This document shows positions 61,629-64,000 of a DNA stretch of 64,000 nt, in pieces. The stretch is from the NCBI RefSeq assembly GCF_035594125.1, contig NC_087181.1:6331340-6395339 (forward strand). The letters run 5' to 3'. Positions within the stretch are counted from its first letter, which is position 1, and every line of letters begins with the position of its first letter. Origin of the DNA: Scylla paramamosain. Its lineage: Eukaryota > Arthropoda > Malacostraca > Decapoda > Portunidae. Made by a program: the position numbers and the translations under genes. Under the pieces are notes generated by a model. The model saw only the letters and a program-made list of their open reading frames with translations, had not been told where the DNA came from and searched no databases.

Positions 61629-64000
61629 TGGCGACTCCTACACCAGCTTTAGAGTCCCCATCTGGGGAGGGGACCACAAATGTCCCCAGGTCAGACTGCT
61701 TTTCTGATATTGACCCTAAGTGTCTTGATACCCCACCTCAAGTTTTTCTTCATTAACTTCTGCAACATTTATGGTCTTAGATCTAATGTTCAATCTGTAG
61801 AATACCAGCTCTCCTCTACTAAACCTCATCTTTTCCTCACTGAAACATGTGTCTAAGGCAACTGACAGTAGCCCCTTTTCTGTTCCCTCCTACTTTCTCT
61901 ATCCTCATCTTCAATCCAAAGCTGGATGTTGCGTTTATGTGCGCAACAACTTAACCTGCTGTCATGCCCACACTCTTGAATCTTCTGAGATTTCCACCAT
62001 CTGGTTATGACTACAGAGTCACTCTCAAACTAAATTTATCTGTGCTGTATACCTCTCACCTAACTCCTCGGACTATAAGCAATTCTTCAACTACTTAACT
62101 TCCAAAGTGGAGCACATTCTGACTCTCTTCCCTTTTGTGGAAATCTCTATTCTTGGAAACTTCATTGTTCACTGACCATCCTGGTGAACTAGCCTTCAAC
62201 TTTGCTATCCTCCATGACCTAGAGCAATTGGTGCAACACCCTACTCGTATTCTTGACCATCTTGGTAATACGCCCAACATTCTTGACCTTTTTCTAACCT
62301 CTAATCCTGCTCATGCTGTCACCCTCTCTTCTCCTCCGATCACAGTCACATATCTATATCTTGTCCTATCGCTCCTCAGGATCCCCCTATGCAGAGGTGC
62401 CTCTGGCATTTTGCCTTTGCCAGATGGGAGGACCTGAGGAGGTGTTTTGCTACTGCTTCTGTGTCAGAGACCCATCTCTATGTGCCAAGCACATAACAGA
62501 AGTGATAGTGTCTGGCATGGAAGCATACATTCCTCATTCTTTTTCTCAACCCAAACCTTTCAAACCTTGGTTTAACACAACCTGTTCTCATGCTATACAT
62601 GATAGAGAGGCAGCCCACAAAAGATACTTAAGCTTTCCATCACCAGAATCTCATGCGGTTTATATTTCTGCCAGGAACCATGTCAAGTCTGTTCTCCAAC
62701 TAACCAAAAACTTCTTCATTAATAGAAAGTGTCAAAATCATTCAGGATCTAACTCCCCTCATGACTTCTGGCATCTAGCCAAAAATATCTCCAGTAACTG
62801 CTTCTTTCCCTCCTTTATCTCAACCAGATGGCACCACTACTATCACATTTATCTCTAAAGATGAACACTTCACTCAAACCTTTGCTGAAAACTCTCTACC
62901 TTGGACAATTCAGGGCTTGTTCCTCCTTCTCCTCAACCCTCTGACTACTTCATGCTACCTATTAGAATTCTTCACAATGATGTTTTCCATGCCCTCGCTG
63001 GGCTTAACCCTTGGAAACCTTATGGACCTGATGGGGTCCCTCCTACTGTTCTCTGAAACTGCACCTCTGTGCTTGCACCTTGCCTAGTTAAACTCTTTCT
63101 ACTTTATCTGTTAACTTCTACCTGGCCTTGCTGGAAGTTTACCTACATTCAGCCTGTTCCTAGATAGGGTGACCATTCAAATCCCTCAAACTACCATCCT
63201 ATTGCTTTAATTTCCTGCCTACCTAAAGTTTTTGAATCTATCCTCAACAGGAAGATTCTTAAACATGTATCACTTCACAAGCTTCTATCTGATTTCCAGT
63301 ATGGGTTCCATCAAGGGTGCTCTACTGGTGATCTGGCTTTCCTTACGAAGTCTTGGTCATACTCCTTTAGAGATTTTGGTGAAACTTTTGCTGTTGCCCT
63401 AAACATATCAAAAGCTTTTGATAGAGTGTGGCACAAAGCTTTGATTTCCAAACTACCCTCCTACAGCTTCTATCCTTCTCTCTGCTACATCATCTCAGGT
63501 TTCCTTTCTGACCATTCTATTGCTGCTGTGATCGACAGTCACCGTTCTTCTCCCAAATCTATTAACAGTGGTGTTCCTCAGGGTTCTGTGTTGTCACCCA
63601 CTCTCTTCCTATTATTCATCAATGAATAATACTGCTGATGATACCACCGTGCACTTTTCCACATCTTTTCATAAATGTCCAACACTTCAAGAAGAAAACA
63701 TTTCATGCAGGGAAGCCACAGAACACCTGACTTCTGATCTTTTTAAAATTTATGATTAGGGCAGAGCAAACTTGATACTGTTCAATGCCTCAAAAACTCA
63801 ATTCCTCCATCTATCAACTCAACACAGCCTTCCAGACAACTATCCCCTCTTCTTCAGTGACATTCAACTATCTCCCTCTTCTACACTGAACATCCTCAGT
63901 CTGTCCTTTACTTATAATCTAAACTGGAAACTTTACATCTCGTCTCTAGCTAAAACAGCTTCTATGAAGTTACGCGTTCTGAGACATCTTCGCCAGTTTT
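61629..64000 (+). pseudogene. Jockey-like LINE copy J2, runs off the window
   Basis: Opens with ATG (MATPTPALESPSGEG). Endonuclease traces follow ([40 protein letters not shown]), then KPFKPWFNTTCSHAIHDREA, KPYGPDGVPP, NPSNYHPIALISCL, SDFQYGF, VALNISKAFDRVWHKALIS (motif A with Asn for Asp) and SINSGVPQGSVLSPTLF. At motif C about a dozen codons are lost and YADD has become TADD. More than ten stops or shifts. The same family as J1. Confidence 0.87.

Noticed and set aside
60836..61756. 306-codon open frame
   Set aside because: It crosses T-rich runs (FFFF), has no domain, and its last 43 codons are the start of the J2 LINE. It is more likely chance plus LINE leader.

Overview
The window is eukaryotic, TE-dense intergenic DNA. 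I see no convincing host gene, no tRNA or rRNA gene and no CRISPR array. Very long (CT)n, (AT)n and (CA)n tracts (about 3 kb in total by my count), several LINE lineages, two DIRS-type tyrosine-recombinase retrotransposons, and piggyBac, pogo/Tigger and mariner-type DNA transposons together fit a decapod crustacean, probably a brachyuran crab. That assignment is inference from repeat style, not from a marker gene.

Layout. 1-2.4 kb: a 5'-truncated LINE whose ORF (RT, CCHC, restriction-like endonuclease) sits between (ACT)n tracts. 3.5-4.9 kb: a broken pogo-type transposase. 5-7.8 kb: microsatellites and a 3' fragment of a CR1/Jockey-like LINE. 7.8-26.3 kb: a head-to-tail run of four copies (L1-L4) of one CR1-like LINE family, separated by (CA)n tracts. 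L2 is split by DIRS-A, and L4 is split by a TTAA MITE and by a Tigger deletion derivative. 26.3-29.3 kb: sparse, with a decayed mariner-type remnant. 29.4-37.4 kb: a piggyBac-like element with TTAA ends that contains DIRS-B and itself sits in a (CT)n-bearing repeat, of which a related copy without the insertion lies at 58.9-59.8 kb. 37.4-41.1 kb: microsatellites and a chimeric LINE copy (L5). 41.2-46.4 kb: a nearly complete CR1/Jockey-like LINE on the minus strand. 48.3-52.6 kb: decayed Gypsy pol and gag. 52.7-53.6 kb and 61.6-64 kb: two copies of a Jockey-like LINE, the second running off the window. 55.1-57.4 kb: an RNase H-bearing LINE. 57.9-58.6 kb: an LTR- or promoter-like block.

How it fits together. 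The strongest signal is in the two DIRS elements. Both have the split terminal inverted repeats plus internal complementary region expected of DIRS-1 relatives, both are bounded by the same hexamer AAAATT on each side, and both carry an AAAAAAC heptamer in the gag frame at the gag/RT overlap, exactly where a -1 ribosomal frameshift would enter the RT frame. In DIRS-A a 7-bp GC stem lies 7 nt downstream. Several insertions can be dated by nesting, and removing each one restores the host element's reading frame. Retroelement copies repeatedly abut matching microsatellite on both sides, suggesting microsatellites as landing sites.
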